From Rhizobium leguminosarum (GTDB taxonomy: Bacteria > Pseudomonadota > Alphaproteobacteria > Rhizobiales > Rhizobiaceae): a DNA stretch of 64,000 nucleotides. The stretch lies in the NCBI RefSeq assembly GCF_001652265.1, contig NZ_LWBS01000055.1, positions 73,633-137,632 of the forward strand, given 5' to 3'. Positions 36,174 through 45,715 of this stretch are shown in pieces. A program made the translations under genes and the position numbers. How positions within the stretch are numbered: the stretch's first letter is position 1; each line of letters begins with the position of its first letter. A model generated the notes under the pieces. That model searched no databases and had not been told where the DNA came from. It worked only from the letters and a program-made list of their open reading frames with translations.

Positions 36174-36188
36174 GTTCCCTTTTTGTTC
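36174..36188 (+). promoter_or_regulatory. LexA-type SOS box of the DUF5680 gene
   Basis: Exact GTTC-CCTTTTT-GTTC, 49 bases before the ATG. Its right half overlaps a possible -35 TTGTTC (36183-36188), with TATTTG about 16 bases further on. Confidence 0.75.
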
Positions 36189-36237
36189 TTTACACATCGC
36201 AGCATATTTGCCAGCATCGGGCTGAGAGGAGAATGAC

Positions 36238-36702
36238 ATGTTGGATATTGCGATGCTGAACGAATTCGTCGTGGAGGCGAAGGCTGCGACCTATGTCGGC
36301 GGCGGCGTGGCGCGCGCGCCCTGCCGGCCGAGCTCCCACGATATCGGTTACGAACGCGGCGACTGGCGCTATCTCGACAGCTATTTCGGCGGGACCGATT
36401 TCGCCGGACAGGAAGTGGTGTGGCTTGCCGACGAGCCCGTCTGGGCGATGAATTATTTTGGCCGCGTCATTGCGCCTAATCTCATCGACGGCGCAGCAGC
36501 CGGGACGGTGATCAAGACAGCACTTTCGGCGATGTATCGAGAGGGGCGGTTTCTTGGCGGAATGGAATTCGACCATCCGTTCGGCCGCTATATCGACCGC
36601 AGCGAAGGCAGCTGCGAGCGGTTCAGCGGCAGTGAATGCATCATGGTCGATGGCCATAAGGCCTATGTGCTCGACTACCGCGGCGGGCTGGTCGTCCCCT
36701 GA
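36238..36702 (+). CDS. DUF5680 domain protein, probably SOS-regulated
   Basis: A 154-residue soluble protein. The pattern EFVVEAKAATYVGGG, GDWRYLDSYFGGTDFAGQE, WAMNYFGR, and ESG-like FSGSECIMVDGHKAYVLDYRGGLV marks the DUF5680 family, whose function is unknown; in Firmicutes the domain is sometimes fused to an HTH regulator, here it stands alone. AGAGGAG precedes the ATG. The LexA-type box upstream implies damage-induced expression. It diverges from the 28-aa peptide gene, with about 300 bases between them. No catalytic motif can be assigned. Confidence 0.8.
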   Translation: MLDIAMLNEFVVEAKAATYVGGGVARAPCRPSSHDIGYERGDWRYLDSYFGGTDFAGQEVVWLADEPVWAMNYFGRVIAPNLIDGAAAGTVIKTALSAMYREGRFLGGMEFDHPFGRYIDRSEGSCERFSGSECIMVDGHKAYVLDYRGGLVVP

Positions 36703-36768
36703 TCGCTGCCCACCGCTGGAGAAGCTAACCCAAGTGCATCATGTCCCGCCAGGAGGTCGGCGAGATCA

Positions 36769-36942
36769 GCCCCTCATCCGGCTGCCGCCACCTTCTCCCC
36801 GCTCGACGGGCGAAGGGACATACCGCACCCGCTTTCCGTACCCTCGACGCTGCGTTTGGCACGTCCCTCGCCCCGTTTTTACGGGGGCCCGCAGGACGGG
36901 TCGAGATCAGTGGCTCGACCCCGGTAGGTTAGTGTGAGGGGC
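36769..36942. repeat. RIME-type mosaic element
   Basis: About 174 bases bounded by GCCCCTCA (36769-36776) and TGAGGGGC (36935-36942), with internal CCTTCTCCCCGCTCGACGGG and CGCCCCGTTTTTACGGGGGC hairpin blocks. This is typical of Rhizobium-specific intergenic mosaic elements. It sits between the convergent DUF5680 and lolD genes. Confidence 0.75.
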
Positions 36943-36979
36943 AGCCATCGGCGCAAACCGGACATCCTGGACCGCAGTC

Positions 36980-37663
36980 TCAGAAATCGACGATCTTGCC
37001 GTCGGAGATCGTCACGCGCCGATCCATGCGGCGGGCCAGCTCGTGATTATGGGTGGCGATGAGAGCAGCAAGGCCGGACTGGCGCACCAGTGCTTCCAGC
37101 GCGTCGAAGACATAGCTTGCGGTCTCAGGGTCGAGATTGCCGGTCGGTTCGTCGGCAAGAAGCAGGGTCGGCGCATTGGCGACGGCGCGGGCAATCGCAA
37201 CGCGCTGCTGCTCGCCGCCGGAAAGCTCGCCCGGGCGATGCGAGCCACGATGGCCGATGCGCATATAATCGAGAAGCTGGCCGGCCCGCTCTCCGGCTTC
37301 CTTCCAGGACAATCCAGCGATCAGCTGCGGCATCATGATGTTTTCAAGCGCCGAGAATTCCGGCAGCAGATGGTGGAATTGATAGACGAAGCCGATTTCG
37401 CTGCGGCGGATCGCAGTGCGTTTCTCATCGCTCAAGCCGTCACAGGCATGGCCGTTGATGTTGACTTCACCGCCGTCCGGATGCTCCAGCAGGCCGGCGA
37501 CATGCAGCAGCGTCGACTTGCCCGTGCCGGAAGGGGCGACGAGAGCGACAATCTCCCCCTTCGATATCGAAAAATCCGCGCCTTTCAGGATCGAGAGCAG
37601 CGTACCGCCCTGCCCGTAATGGCGCTCGACGCCGGTAAGCTGGAGAACGACGTTGCGTTTCAT
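36980..37663 (-). CDS. lolD: Lipoprotein-releasing ABC transporter, ATP-binding protein
   Basis: ATPase of the LolCDE complex, which extracts outer-membrane lipoproteins from the inner membrane. The 227-residue protein has Walker [13 protein letters not shown] (about 43-54), Q-loop [17 protein letters not shown] (LolD-type), signature [14 protein letters not shown], Walker [13 protein letters not shown] and switch His in ATHNH. It starts 14 bases after the permease stop, so they form one operon with proS upstream. Confidence 0.95.
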   Translation of the reverse strand: MKRNVVLQLTGVERHYGQGGTLLSILKGADFSISKGEIVALVAPSGTGKSTLLHVAGLLEHPDGGEVNINGHACDGLSDEKRTAIRRSEIGFVYQFHHLLPEFSALENIMMPQLIAGLSWKEAGERAGQLLDYMRIGHRGSHRPGELSGGEQQRVAIARAVANAPTLLLADEPTGNLDPETASYVFDALEALVRQSGLAALIATHNHELARRMDRRVTISDGKIVDF

Positions 37664-37677
37664 GAAGGCGGCATTCC

Positions 37678-38982
37678 TTATTCGTAGCGCAGGGCCTGCA
37701 CCGGATCGAGCCTGGAGGCACGCCAGGCCGGGAAGATGGTCGCGATGAAGGAGAGCGTCAGCGTCATGACGACGATCGAGATCGTTTCGCTGAGATCCAT
37801 CTCGGCCGGCAGTTGGCTGAGGAAATAGACCTGCGGATTGAAGAGCACAGTGCCTGAAATCCAGGAGAAGAACTGGCGGACGGATTCGATGTTGACGCAG
37901 ACGAGGACGCCGAGCAGCACACCGGCAATAGTGCCGACGATGCCTATCGCCGCCCCGGTCATGAAGAAGATGCGCATGATCGCGCCGGCACTGGCACCCA
38001 TAGTACGCAGGATGGCAATATCGCTGCCCTTGTCCTTCACCAGCATGATGAGGCCGGAGATGATGTTCAGCGCCGCCACGAGCACGATCAGCGTCAGGAT
38101 CATGAACATGACGTTGCGCTCGACCTGCAGCGCCGAGAAGAAGGTCTGGTTGCGCTGGCGCCAGTCGGTGACGGCGATCTGGCGGCCGGCCGCTTCCTCC
38201 ACCTTGGACCTCAGATTGTCGATATCGTCGGGGTTGTCGACGAAGAGTTCAATCGACTGCACCAGTCCCTCAGCATTGAAGTAGAGCTGCGCTTCCTCGA
38301 GCGGCATGAAGATGATCGAGGAATCATATTCCGACATGCCGATCTCGAAGAGGCCGGAAATCTTGTAGGACTTGATGCGCGGGCTGACGCCCATTGGCGT
38401 AATGTCACCATCTGGCGACGTCAGCGTAATGAGGTCGCCGACACGCAGACCGAGTTGGTCGGCCATGCGGGTGCCGATCAGCACGCCGTCGCCGGAGGCA
38501 TACCCCACCATATCGCCGGATTTGATGTTGTCGGAAATCGTCTTAAGCTTGGTCAGGTCCTCGGCGCGGGCGCCGCGCACCAGCGCGCCCGTGCTCCCGC
38601 CGGCCTGGGCGGAGGCGAGCACTTGGCCTTCCACCAGGGGCAGCGCCATCTTGACGCCGGGCACGGCGGCGAGCTTGCCGCTGAGAGCAGGATAATCGGT
38701 GAAGGGGCCGTCGACCGGCTGGACGATCATGTGGCCGTTAATGCCGAGGATACGCGAGACGAGCTCGGTTCGGAAGCCGTTCATCACAGCCATGACGATG
38801 ATCAGTGTCGCAACGCCCAGCATGATGCCGACGAAGGAGAAGCCGGCGATCACCGAGATGAAGGCCTCCTTGCGGCGGGCGCGCAGATAACGCCACGCCA
38901 CGAGGCGTTCGAAGGTGGAAAATGGCTTGCCAGCCGGACCCAAGCCGGATTTTGAACTCCGGTCCACTGCTGCCTCTGCCAT
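37678..38982 (-). CDS. lolC: Lipoprotein-releasing system permease (LolC/LolE)
   Basis: Inner-membrane permease of 434 residues. There are four membrane segments: one near 45-70 ([15 protein letters not shown]), then a large periplasmic MacB-like domain (about 75-290), then three C-terminal ones within the FtsX domain ([49 protein letters not shown]). Only one permease gene is present beside lolD; in many alphaproteobacteria a single LolC/E-type (LolF) homodimer replaces the LolC-LolE pair, which is the likely arrangement here. It lies 15 bases downstream of proS. Confidence 0.93.
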   Translation of the reverse strand: MAEAAVDRSSKSGLGPAGKPFSTFERLVAWRYLRARRKEAFISVIAGFSFVGIMLGVATLIIVMAVMNGFRTELVSRILGINGHMIVQPVDGPFTDYPALSGKLAAVPGVKMALPLVEGQVLASAQAGGSTGALVRGARAEDLTKLKTISDNIKSGDMVGYASGDGVLIGTRMADQLGLRVGDLITLTSPDGDITPMGVSPRIKSYKISGLFEIGMSEYDSSIIFMPLEEAQLYFNAEGLVQSIELFVDNPDDIDNLRSKVEEAAGRQIAVTDWRQRNQTFFSALQVERNVMFMILTLIVLVAALNIISGLIMLVKDKGSDIAILRTMGASAGAIMRIFFMTGAAIGIVGTIAGVLLGVLVCVNIESVRQFFSWISGTVLFNPQVYFLSQLPAEMDLSETISIVVMTLTLSFIATIFPAWRASRLDPVQALRYE

Positions 38983-38997
38983 TTCGCCTCCGTTTCC

Positions 38998-40320
38998 TTA
39001 AGCCACGAACCGGTTGATCGCCGCTTCGATGGTCATCGTTTCGCGGGCGCCGGTCTTGCGGTCCTTCACTTCAACTTCGCCGTTGGCGACCGCGCGCGGG
39101 CCGGCGATGATCTGGACGGGTACACCGATCAGGTCAGCGGTCGCGAATTTCGTGCCGGCCCGGTCGTCGGTATCGTCGTAGAGCACATCCTTGCCGGCCT
39201 TGCTCAGCGCGGCATAGATCAGCTCGCAGGTATCGTCGCAGGCCTGATCGCCCGCCTTCATGTTGATCACAACGATATCGAAGGGCGCGACCGATGCCGG
39301 CCAGATGATTCCGTTATCATCATGCGATGCTTCGATGATGGCGGGAACAAGGCGTGTCGGGCCGATACCGTAGGAACCCATATGAACGAAGTGTTCCTTG
39401 CCGTCAGGTCCCTGCACTTTCGCGCCCATCGGCTCGGAATATCTCGTGCCGAAATAGAAGATGTGGCCGACCTCGATACCGCGCGCCGACAGGCGGTCAC
39501 CTTCGGGAACGGCGTTGAAGGCCGCCTCGTCGTGCATTTCCGAGGTCGCGGCATAGAGCGAGGTCCATTTGTCGAAGATCGCCTGCAGGCCCTCAACACT
39601 GTCGAAGTCGGTGTGTTCGCCAGGAATATCGAAGTCGACGAAATCCTTGTGACAGAAGACTTCGGATTCGCCGGTATCGGCGAGGATGATGAACTCATGG
39701 CTGAGCTCGCCGCCGATCGGGCCGGTGTCGGCGCGCATCGGAATGGCGCGCAGGCCGAGCCGGTCGAAGGTTCTGAGATAGGCGGCGAACATCTTATTAT
39801 AGGAATGCTCCGCCGCCTCGCGCGTCAGATCGAAGGAATAGGCATCCTTCATCATGAATTCGCGCGAGCGCATGGTGCCGAAGCGCGGACGGATCTCATC
39901 ACGGAACTTCAGCTGGATATGATAGAGATTGAGCGGCAGGTCCTTGTAGGACTTGACGGAAGAGCGGAAAATATCCGTCACCATCTCCTCATTGGTGGGA
40001 CCATAGAGCATCGGCCGATCCTGGCGGTCCTTGATGCGCAGCATCTCCTTGCCGTAGGCGTCGTAGCGACCGCTTTCCTGCCAGAGTTCGGCCGATTGCA
40101 GGGTCGGCATCGACAGTTCGATGGCGCCGGCGCGGTTCTGCTCGTCGCGGATAATGGCGTTGACCTTGTCGAGCACGCGCTTGCCGAGCGGCAGCCAGGA
40201 ATAGATGCCCTGCGACTGCTGGCGGATCATGCCGGCGCGCAGCATCAGCCGGTGGGAGACGATCTCCGCCTCCTTGGGGTTTTCCTTGAGGATGGGCATG
40301 AAATAACGGGACAGACGCAT
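38998..40320 (-). CDS. proS: Prolyl-tRNA synthetase
   Basis: Class II aminoacyl-tRNA synthetase. The 440-residue protein is the short form without the editing insertion found in E. coli ProS (572 aa), as is normal in alphaproteobacteria. Motif 1 is around [16 protein letters not shown]; motif 2 is [26 protein letters not shown]; motif 3 is [15 protein letters not shown]. An anticodon-binding domain follows ([23 protein letters not shown]). The operon with lolC and lolD downstream has the same order as in other Rhizobiales. Confidence 0.96.
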   Translation of the reverse strand: MRLSRYFMPILKENPKEAEIVSHRLMLRAGMIRQQSQGIYSWLPLGKRVLDKVNAIIRDEQNRAGAIELSMPTLQSAELWQESGRYDAYGKEMLRIKDRQDRPMLYGPTNEEMVTDIFRSSVKSYKDLPLNLYHIQLKFRDEIRPRFGTMRSREFMMKDAYSFDLTREAAEHSYNKMFAAYLRTFDRLGLRAIPMRADTGPIGGELSHEFIILADTGESEVFCHKDFVDFDIPGEHTDFDSVEGLQAIFDKWTSLYAATSEMHDEAAFNAVPEGDRLSARGIEVGHIFYFGTRYSEPMGAKVQGPDGKEHFVHMGSYGIGPTRLVPAIIEASHDDNGIIWPASVAPFDIVVINMKAGDQACDDTCELIYAALSKAGKDVLYDDTDDRAGTKFATADLIGVPVQIIAGPRAVANGEVEVKDRKTGARETMTIEAAINRFVA

Positions 40321-40540
40321 GGCGGATTCCGGAGCAGTTGTGATCCCGCAGCGGGCGGAATCGAAAGACCATTGTTAATGTCGGGAGCGTTCATAGCCGC
40401 TTCGCGGCAGGAAGGAAACCCGCAACGGATGCCGGCAACCTCTCGGAAGCGCATGTTCGCACCCGCAAAATGAAAGGGCATAAAAAAGCGCGTGTTTATA
40501 AGGACTTGAACGAAAATCTTGTCAACAGAAAAATTTTGCT
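40321..40540. other. Upstream region of proS
   Basis: About 220 bases with no credible ORF. It probably contains the proS promoter on the minus strand, but no clear hexamers were found. The high-coordinate part holds a plus-strand promoter-like pair for the small RNA candidate. Confidence 0.35.
40506..40534 (+). promoter_or_regulatory. Possible promoter of the 40.6 kb small RNA
   Basis: TTGAAC (40506-40511), 17-base spacer, AAAAAT (40529-40534). It is followed at once by the perfect inverted repeat TTTTGCTA/TAGCAAAA (40534-40541 and 40547-40554), which could be a regulator site or a first hairpin. Confidence 0.4.
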
Positions 40541-40748
40541 AGAGTGTAGCAAAAATGCAAAAAAGCTGATGACAAAGCCCAATGTTTGAGCTAGTTTTAG
40601 CTCACAAAACAGGCAGGAAGTTAAATTCTTGCCGAATTCGCGGTCAAGTCTTGGGAGGATCAGATCTTAGGCGCGCTCGTCGCAGCCCCGGCAACGGTTA
40701 CAGATCACGCGATACTTAAAACAAGGCTTTTAGCCTTGTTTTTTTTTG
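40541..40748 (+). ncRNA. Candidate small RNA, about 200 nt, plus strand
   Basis: Hairpins in series, then a strong terminator, in an intergenic region where both neighbours are on the minus strand. SL1: TGAGCTA (40587-40593) with TAGCTCA (40598-40604). SL2: GGCAGGAA (40612-40619) with TTCTTGCC (40626-40633). Terminator: AACAAGGCT (40720-40728) with AGCCTTGTT (40732-40740), then nine T residues, as in Hfq-bound RNAs. No gene lies in front of the terminator on this strand. On the minus strand only four T residues follow, so it is a poorer terminator for the DUF1467 gene. Not matched to a named family. Confidence 0.6.
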
Positions 40749-40910
40749 GCTTTTCCGCCTCCATCCCATCCAAAAATCCGACCGGCTTCCGTAAGGGAAT
40801 AGCCCTCATTCCGTTACGCGAGCTCTATGCCGCAACGGCATGACGCTGGTATGACGAAACTCGCATTCAATAAGCTTACATCTGCCCAAAGTTTGAGCAA
40901 AAGCCACGAT

Positions 40911-41186
40911 TCAATAGAAGCTAGGGCCGAGTTGCGGCAGGGCGTCGAAGCCCCAGCCGAAATAGGTGTCGCAGACGTACCACAGGCCGTAGACCAGGGC
41001 CGAAATCAGCGTCGTCAGCGAAAACACGAAAGTGGCGCGAAACCGGGTGGGCGCGCTCGGAACGGTGCCGAGCACGACGTCATTGTCGTCCGCCTGGGTG
41101 CGCAGGCCGATTGGCAGGACGGCAAAAAGCGTCATCCACCAGATGATGAAGTAGACGGCAAATCCCTGAAGAAAGATCTGGAGCAT
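40911..41186 (-). CDS. DUF1467 family membrane protein
   Basis: A 91-residue protein with two membrane segments: LQGFAVYFIIWWMTLFAVLP at about 5-24, and RATFVFSLTTLISALVYGLWY at about 53-73. DUF1467 is restricted to alphaproteobacteria and is regularly found near mce and proS in this order; the function is unknown. ATG 41186 is chosen over the upstream in-frame 41252, because the earlier part lies in repeat DNA and has no coding character. It is the last gene in line after mce. Confidence 0.85.
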   Translation of the reverse strand: MLQIFLQGFAVYFIIWWMTLFAVLPIGLRTQADDNDVVLGTVPSAPTRFRATFVFSLTTLISALVYGLWYVCDTYFGWGFDALPQLGPSFY

Positions 41187-41210
41187 TATGGTTCCCGTTG
41201 GTGTCGCGCT

Positions 41211-41305
41211 GCTGCATTCCTTAAATCGGAATCGATTTAAGGAATGCAGCAATTTAAATTGTTACAGCGTCCTTTGCGCGTCTTAAAAGACACGCGGCGC
41301 TTTAA
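41211..41305. repeat. Palindromic intergenic repeat
   Basis: An 18-bp perfect stem (41211-41228 with 41233-41250) with loop GAAT, followed by a second hairpin GCGTCTT (41278-41284)/AAGACaCGC (41287-41295) within AGCG...CGCT. Elements with this pattern are common between Rhizobium genes. It separates mce from the DUF1467 gene and might also act as a transcript end. Confidence 0.65.
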
Positions 41306-41392
41306 TATCGCGTCCTTGTACGGCGGAATGGCGACCACTCAAAGCGGACGAACTGTTTTGGCCGTCTTCGGGTCATTCTGCCGCAGCAGGGC

Positions 41393-41797
41393 TCAGGCCT
41401 GTTCGAGTTCGATCAGCGTGCCGAAGAAATCCTTGGGGTGCAGAAAGAGCACCGGCTTGCCATGGGCACCGGTCTTCGGCTGGCCGTCGCCGAGCACCCT
41501 TGCGCCCGCCACTACCAGCCGGTCACGGGCGAGAAGGATATCGTCCACCTCGTAGCAGATGTGGTGCATGCCGCCGGACGGGTTCTTTTCGAGGAAGGCT
41601 GCGATCGGCGAGGTAGCCCCGAGCGGCTGCAGCAACTCGACCTTGGTGTTCGGCAATTCGACGAAAACAACGGTGACGCCATGCTCTGGCAGAGCCTGCG
41701 GCTGCGATACGGCAGCACCCAGCGTATCGCGATAGGCCGTCGTCGCCGCGGCCAGATCGGGCACGGCGATGGCGATATGGTTGACCCGGCCGAGCAT
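41393..41797 (-). CDS. mce: Methylmalonyl-CoA epimerase
   Basis: Converts (S)- to (R)-methylmalonyl-CoA in propionate breakdown. The 134-residue vicinal-oxygen-chelate protein has metal-binding His in RVNHIAIAVPDL and GGMHHICYEV, and Glu in VVFVELPNTKVELLQPLG, with a C-terminal GTLIELEQA providing a final Glu. It is encoded 2 bases downstream of rnj, hence co-transcribed with it. Confidence 0.93.
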   Translation of the reverse strand: MLGRVNHIAIAVPDLAAATTAYRDTLGAAVSQPQALPEHGVTVVFVELPNTKVELLQPLGATSPIAAFLEKNPSGGMHHICYEVDDILLARDRLVVAGARVLGDGQPKTGAHGKPVLFLHPKDFFGTLIELEQA

Positions 41798-41799
41798 GG

Positions 41800-43470
41800 T
41801 CAGACCTTGGTGACGAAGGCGGTGACAAGAGGTTTCTTGCCCCAGGTGTTGTTCGCGGCCGAGCGGATGGCGCGGCGCACGGCCTCCTGCAGCATGTCGA
41901 TATCCTTGCGGCGGGCGCGCGGAATGCTCTCGATGGCGCTGACCGCCGCGTCGAAGAGCGTATCCTCCATATCTTCGCCCTCGTCATCGTAGGTCGGCAG
42001 GCCGATCGAAATGAGGTCGGGTTCGCCGACGATGTCATAGCGGGCGTCGAGCACCACGTTGACCGCGACATGGCCGACATAGGAGAGCTTCTTGCGCTCG
42101 CCGATACCCATCTCGTCGAAGTCGCCGATCAGCGTGCCGTCCTTATAAATCCGGCCATGCGGCGCCTCGCCGATCACCTCGACCGGACCCGGCGCCAGCC
42201 GCAGGATATCGCCGTTGCGCACCCGCGGCACCAGTGCGATGCCGGATTGCTCGGCAAGTTCCTTATGCGCCGTCAGATGTATCGCCTCACCATGCACCGG
42301 CACGACGATCTTCGGCCGCGTCCACTCATACATCCGCTGCAGCTCGTTGCGGCGCGGATGGCCGGAAACGTGGACCAGCGCCTCGGTATCCGTGATGATG
42401 TGAACGCCTTGCTCGACGAGGCCGTTCTTGATGTCCTGGATCGCCTTCTCGTTGCCGGGAATGGCTCGCGAGGAAAAGACGACGATATCGCCCGCCGCAA
42501 ACGCCACATTGCGCATCTCGTCCCGGGAGAGCTTGGCAAGGGCTGCCCGCGCCTCTCCCTGGCTGCCGGTCAGGATGACGACGACCTTATCGCGCGGGAT
42601 ATAGCCGTACTCCTCCTCGGAGATGAAGGGCTTCACGCCTTCCATCAGGCCGATATCCTGGGCGACGTCGACGACGCGCTTCAGCGAACTGCCGAGCAGC
42701 AGCACTTCGCGGCCTGCCGCCTCGGCCGCCTCGGCTACGGTGCGGATACGCCCGACATTCGACGAGAAGGTGGTAATCGCCACCCTGCCCTCGGCATCCT
42801 CGATGATCTTGCGCAGGCTTTCGGACACATCCTTCTCGGAGGGCGAGACACCGTCGCGCAGCGCATTGGTGGAGTCGCACATCAGCGCCAGCACGCCCTC
42901 GTCGCCGAGCTGGCGGAAACGCGTCTCGTCGGTCAGGGGCCCGAGCGAAGGCTCGTGGTCGATCTTCCAGTCGCCGGTATGGATGACATTGCCGACCGGC
43001 GTGCGGATCATCAGCGACATCGGCTCGGGGATCGAATGGTTGACGGCGACGCCTTCGATGCTGAAGGGGCCGACATTGATCGTATCGCCGGCCTTGAACG
43101 GCGTCACCGGCACTTCGCCTATCTTAGCCTTCTCGAAATTGCGCTTGGCTTCGAGCAGACCTGATGTAAAACCAGAGGCATAGACCGGCACGTTGAGGCC
43201 GGGCCAGAGGTCGGCGAGCGCACCATAATGGTCTTCATGCGCATGGGTGATGATGATCGCCTTGAGGTTCTTTCGTTCGCTGGCGAGGAAGCGGATATCG
43301 GGCAATACGAGGTCGACACCCGGCAGGTCGGGCCCCGGAAAAGTGACGCCGCAATCGACCATGATCCACTGGCGATGCTCGGGCGGGCCGTAGCCGTAGA
43401 GAGCGAGATTCATGCCGATTTCACCGACACCGCCCAGAGGCAGGAATACCAGTTCGTCCTGTTTCGCCAT
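41800..43470 (-). CDS. rnj: Ribonuclease J
   Basis: 5'-3' exonuclease/endonuclease in rRNA maturation and mRNA decay, present in alphaproteobacteria along with RNase E. The 556-residue protein is a metallo-beta-lactamase fold with zinc motif HAHEDHYGAL (about 75-84), further ligands in HTGDWKID and a beta-CASP domain with LTGSQGEARAAL and VHVSGHPRRNEL, GVHGEAIHLT-like. It lies between birA and mce in the conserved order nuoN-birA-rnj-mce. Confidence 0.95.
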   Translation of the reverse strand: MAKQDELVFLPLGGVGEIGMNLALYGYGPPEHRQWIMVDCGVTFPGPDLPGVDLVLPDIRFLASERKNLKAIIITHAHEDHYGALADLWPGLNVPVYASGFTSGLLEAKRNFEKAKIGEVPVTPFKAGDTINVGPFSIEGVAVNHSIPEPMSLMIRTPVGNVIHTGDWKIDHEPSLGPLTDETRFRQLGDEGVLALMCDSTNALRDGVSPSEKDVSESLRKIIEDAEGRVAITTFSSNVGRIRTVAEAAEAAGREVLLLGSSLKRVVDVAQDIGLMEGVKPFISEEEYGYIPRDKVVVILTGSQGEARAALAKLSRDEMRNVAFAAGDIVVFSSRAIPGNEKAIQDIKNGLVEQGVHIITDTEALVHVSGHPRRNELQRMYEWTRPKIVVPVHGEAIHLTAHKELAEQSGIALVPRVRNGDILRLAPGPVEVIGEAPHGRIYKDGTLIGDFDEMGIGERKKLSYVGHVAVNVVLDARYDIVGEPDLISIGLPTYDDEGEDMEDTLFDAAVSAIESIPRARRKDIDMLQEAVRRAIRSAANNTWGKKPLVTAFVTKV

Positions 43471-43487
43471 AATTTTTGTTTTTTCCG

Positions 43488-44255
43488 CTATCCAAAAAAC
43501 ACATCACCGGCAGCAATGGGCATTATCCTGCCAGCGCCGGTATCGAGCATCAACAAGCCATTATCATCAATTCCGGCGAATTGTCCGGAAATCGATCGGT
43601 CCGGCAGATTCACCGTAATCTTTTCGCCGATACCGCAGGCGATCGCGCGCCAGAGCGCCGTGATCTCGCCGATGCCGCGGCCCTGGTCCCATATTTCAAG
43701 CACTTCCGCCATGGCGGCGAAGAGGTGCGCGAAGAGTTCCTCTGGCGACGCCGCACTTCCCTGCTGACGCAGGCAGGTGACGGGGTAGAGCGGATTGTCC
43801 GGCATCACGGAGATATTGATGCCGATGCCGACGATCAGCGCGTAACGTCCGTCGGGCAGCCCCTCGCCTTCGACGAGAATACCGCAGGTCTTCTTTCGAC
43901 CGATGAGAATATCGTTCGGCCATTTGACCTCGAGCGGCTCGGCGCCCAGTGGCAGCACCCTGCGGATCGCCTGGTGCACGGCAACGGCGATCGCCAACGG
44001 CAGGGAGCCAAGGCGCTCCATCGGGGCCGGGTCGATCAGAAGAAGTGAAGCGTAGAGATTGCCGCGCTCGGAAACCCAGAGCCTGCCGCGGCGGCCGCGG
44101 CCGCCCGTCTGCCTCTCGGCGGTCACCCAGAGATTGCCGCCATCGCCTGCCCGAGCCCGGGCGAGGCATTCGCTATTGGTAGACGATGTTTCCGACAGAG
44201 CCTCGTGCCTGAAATCGCCGAGCGATATCCGGCGCCGCCCGTCGGAAGCCATCAA
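43488..44255 (-). CDS. birA: Biotin-protein ligase
   Basis: Attaches biotin to the carboxyl carrier protein of acetyl-CoA carboxylase and other biotin enzymes. The 255-residue monofunctional form lacks the N-terminal DNA-binding domain seen in E. coli BirA, so it is not a biotin-operon repressor. Catalytic motifs are [20 protein letters not shown] (biotinyl-AMP loop), VKWPNDILI and a small C-terminal SH3-like domain. Its start overlaps the nuoN stop by 4 bases, placing it in the same transcript. Confidence 0.94.
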   Translation of the reverse strand: MMASDGRRRISLGDFRHEALSETSSTNSECLARARAGDGGNLWVTAERQTGGRGRRGRLWVSERGNLYASLLLIDPAPMERLGSLPLAIAVAVHQAIRRVLPLGAEPLEVKWPNDILIGRKKTCGILVEGEGLPDGRYALIVGIGINISVMPDNPLYPVTCLRQQGSAASPEELFAHLFAAMAEVLEIWDQGRGIGEITALWRAIACGIGEKITVNLPDRSISGQFAGIDDNGLLMLDTGAGRIMPIAAGDVFFG

Positions 44256-45697
44256 AAGAGCGTCGCAGCGGCAAGCTCTGCCGCACCGCCGATCGGGCCG
44301 CCGATGAGGACATAGGCGGTGACGAAGAGACCGGAGAGACCGAAGACCAGACGCAGCGCTCCGGAGACACGGGCGAATTCGCCGGTCGCCTCATCGAACC
44401 ACATCAGCTTGATGACACGCAGATAGTAGTAAGCGCCGACGACCGAGGCGAGAACGCCGATGATGGCGAGCGCATAGAGCTTGGCCTCGATGGCGGCAAC
44501 GAAGACGAAGTACTTCGCGAAGAAGCCGGCGAGCGGCGGGATGCCGGCGAGCGAGAACATCAGCGCCGTCAGCACGACGGCCATGAACGGGTTCGTGGTG
44601 GAGAGGCCGGCGAGATCGTCGACATTTTCGACGACGGTGCCATCCTTGCGGCGCATCGACATGATGATCGCAAAGCTGCCGAGCGTCATGACCATGTAGA
44701 TGACCATGTAAAGCATGACGCCGGTCACGCCGGTCTGGTTGCCGGCGGCAAGGCCGACCAGCGCATAACCCATGTGGCCGATCGAGGAATAGGCCATCAG
44801 CCGCTTGATGTTCTTCTGGCCGATCGCGGCAAACGAGCCGAGCAGCATTGAGGCGATCGAGATGAAGACGACGACCTGCTGCCAGTCCGCCAGAACCGGC
44901 TGGAAGGCGGTGATGACGATGCGGGTCATCATCGCCATGGCGGCGACCTTGGGTGCTGCGGCCAGGAAAGCGGTGACCGGCGTCGGCGCGCCTTCATAAA
45001 CATCCGGCGTCCACATATGGAAGGGAACGGCGGAGATCTTGAAGGCGATGCCGGCGAGGATGAAGACCAGGCCGAAGATGAGGCCGAGCGAACGGGCGCC
45101 CTCGACGGAAAGCGCCCGGGCGATCTCGGAGAAATGGGTGTGGCCGGTGAAGCCATAGACCAGCGACATGCCGTAGAGCAGCATGCCGGAGGAAAGCGCG
45201 CCGAGGACGAAATATTTCAGGCCGGCTTCGGTCGACTTCAGGCTGTCGCGATTGATCGCTGCGACGACATAGAGCGCCAGCGACTGCAGTTCCAGCGCGA
45301 GATAGAGCGAGATCAAGTCGTTGGCCGAGATCATCAGCAGGATGCCGAGGGTGGCAAGCACCAGGAGAACCGGAAACTCGAACTTGTCGAGCTGATTTTC
45401 GCGGGAGTGGCCGATCGACATGAACATGGCGACCAGCGAACCGATCAGCGCCACCAGCTTCATGAAGCGCGAGAAGCCGTCCGCCATGTAGACCCCGCCA
45501 TAGGCAAGGCCTTCTGCCGGCACGAAGAGCAGCCACAGGCCGGAGGCCAGCAGCAGGACGATGGCGAGGCCCGTGACAAGAAGGCCCGACCGCTCGCCTG
45601 AGAAGACGCCGACCATCAACAGGACAAGGGCGCCGACCGCGAGGATGAGCTCCGGCACGGAAAGATGCAGACTGAGGAGAATTGTTTCAGCGGTCAT
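44252..45697 (-). CDS. nuoN: NADH-quinone oxidoreductase subunit N
   Basis: Antiporter-like membrane subunit of complex I; one of three proton-pumping subunits with L and M. About 481 residues with 14 expected membrane segments. The conserved Glu lies in [15 protein letters not shown] and Lys residues in helices around [20 protein letters not shown] and [19 protein letters not shown] 45697 is chosen over TTG 45703. It is 18 bases after nuoM. Confidence 0.96.
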   Translation of the reverse strand: MTAETILLSLHLSVPELILAVGALVLLMVGVFSGERSGLLVTGLAIVLLLASGLWLLFVPAEGLAYGGVYMADGFSRFMKLVALIGSLVAMFMSIGHSRENQLDKFEFPVLLVLATLGILLMISANDLISLYLALELQSLALYVVAAINRDSLKSTEAGLKYFVLGALSSGMLLYGMSLVYGFTGHTHFSEIARALSVEGARSLGLIFGLVFILAGIAFKISAVPFHMWTPDVYEGAPTPVTAFLAAAPKVAAMAMMTRIVITAFQPVLADWQQVVVFISIASMLLGSFAAIGQKNIKRLMAYSSIGHMGYALVGLAAGNQTGVTGVMLYMVIYMVMTLGSFAIIMSMRRKDGTVVENVDDLAGLSTTNPFMAVVLTALMFSLAGIPPLAGFFAKYFVFVAAIEAKLYALAIIGVLASVVGAYYYLRVIKLMWFDEATGEFARVSGALRLVFGLSGLFVTAYVLIGGPIGGAAELAAATLF

Positions 45698-45715
45698 GTC
45701 CAATAAGTCCCGTCA

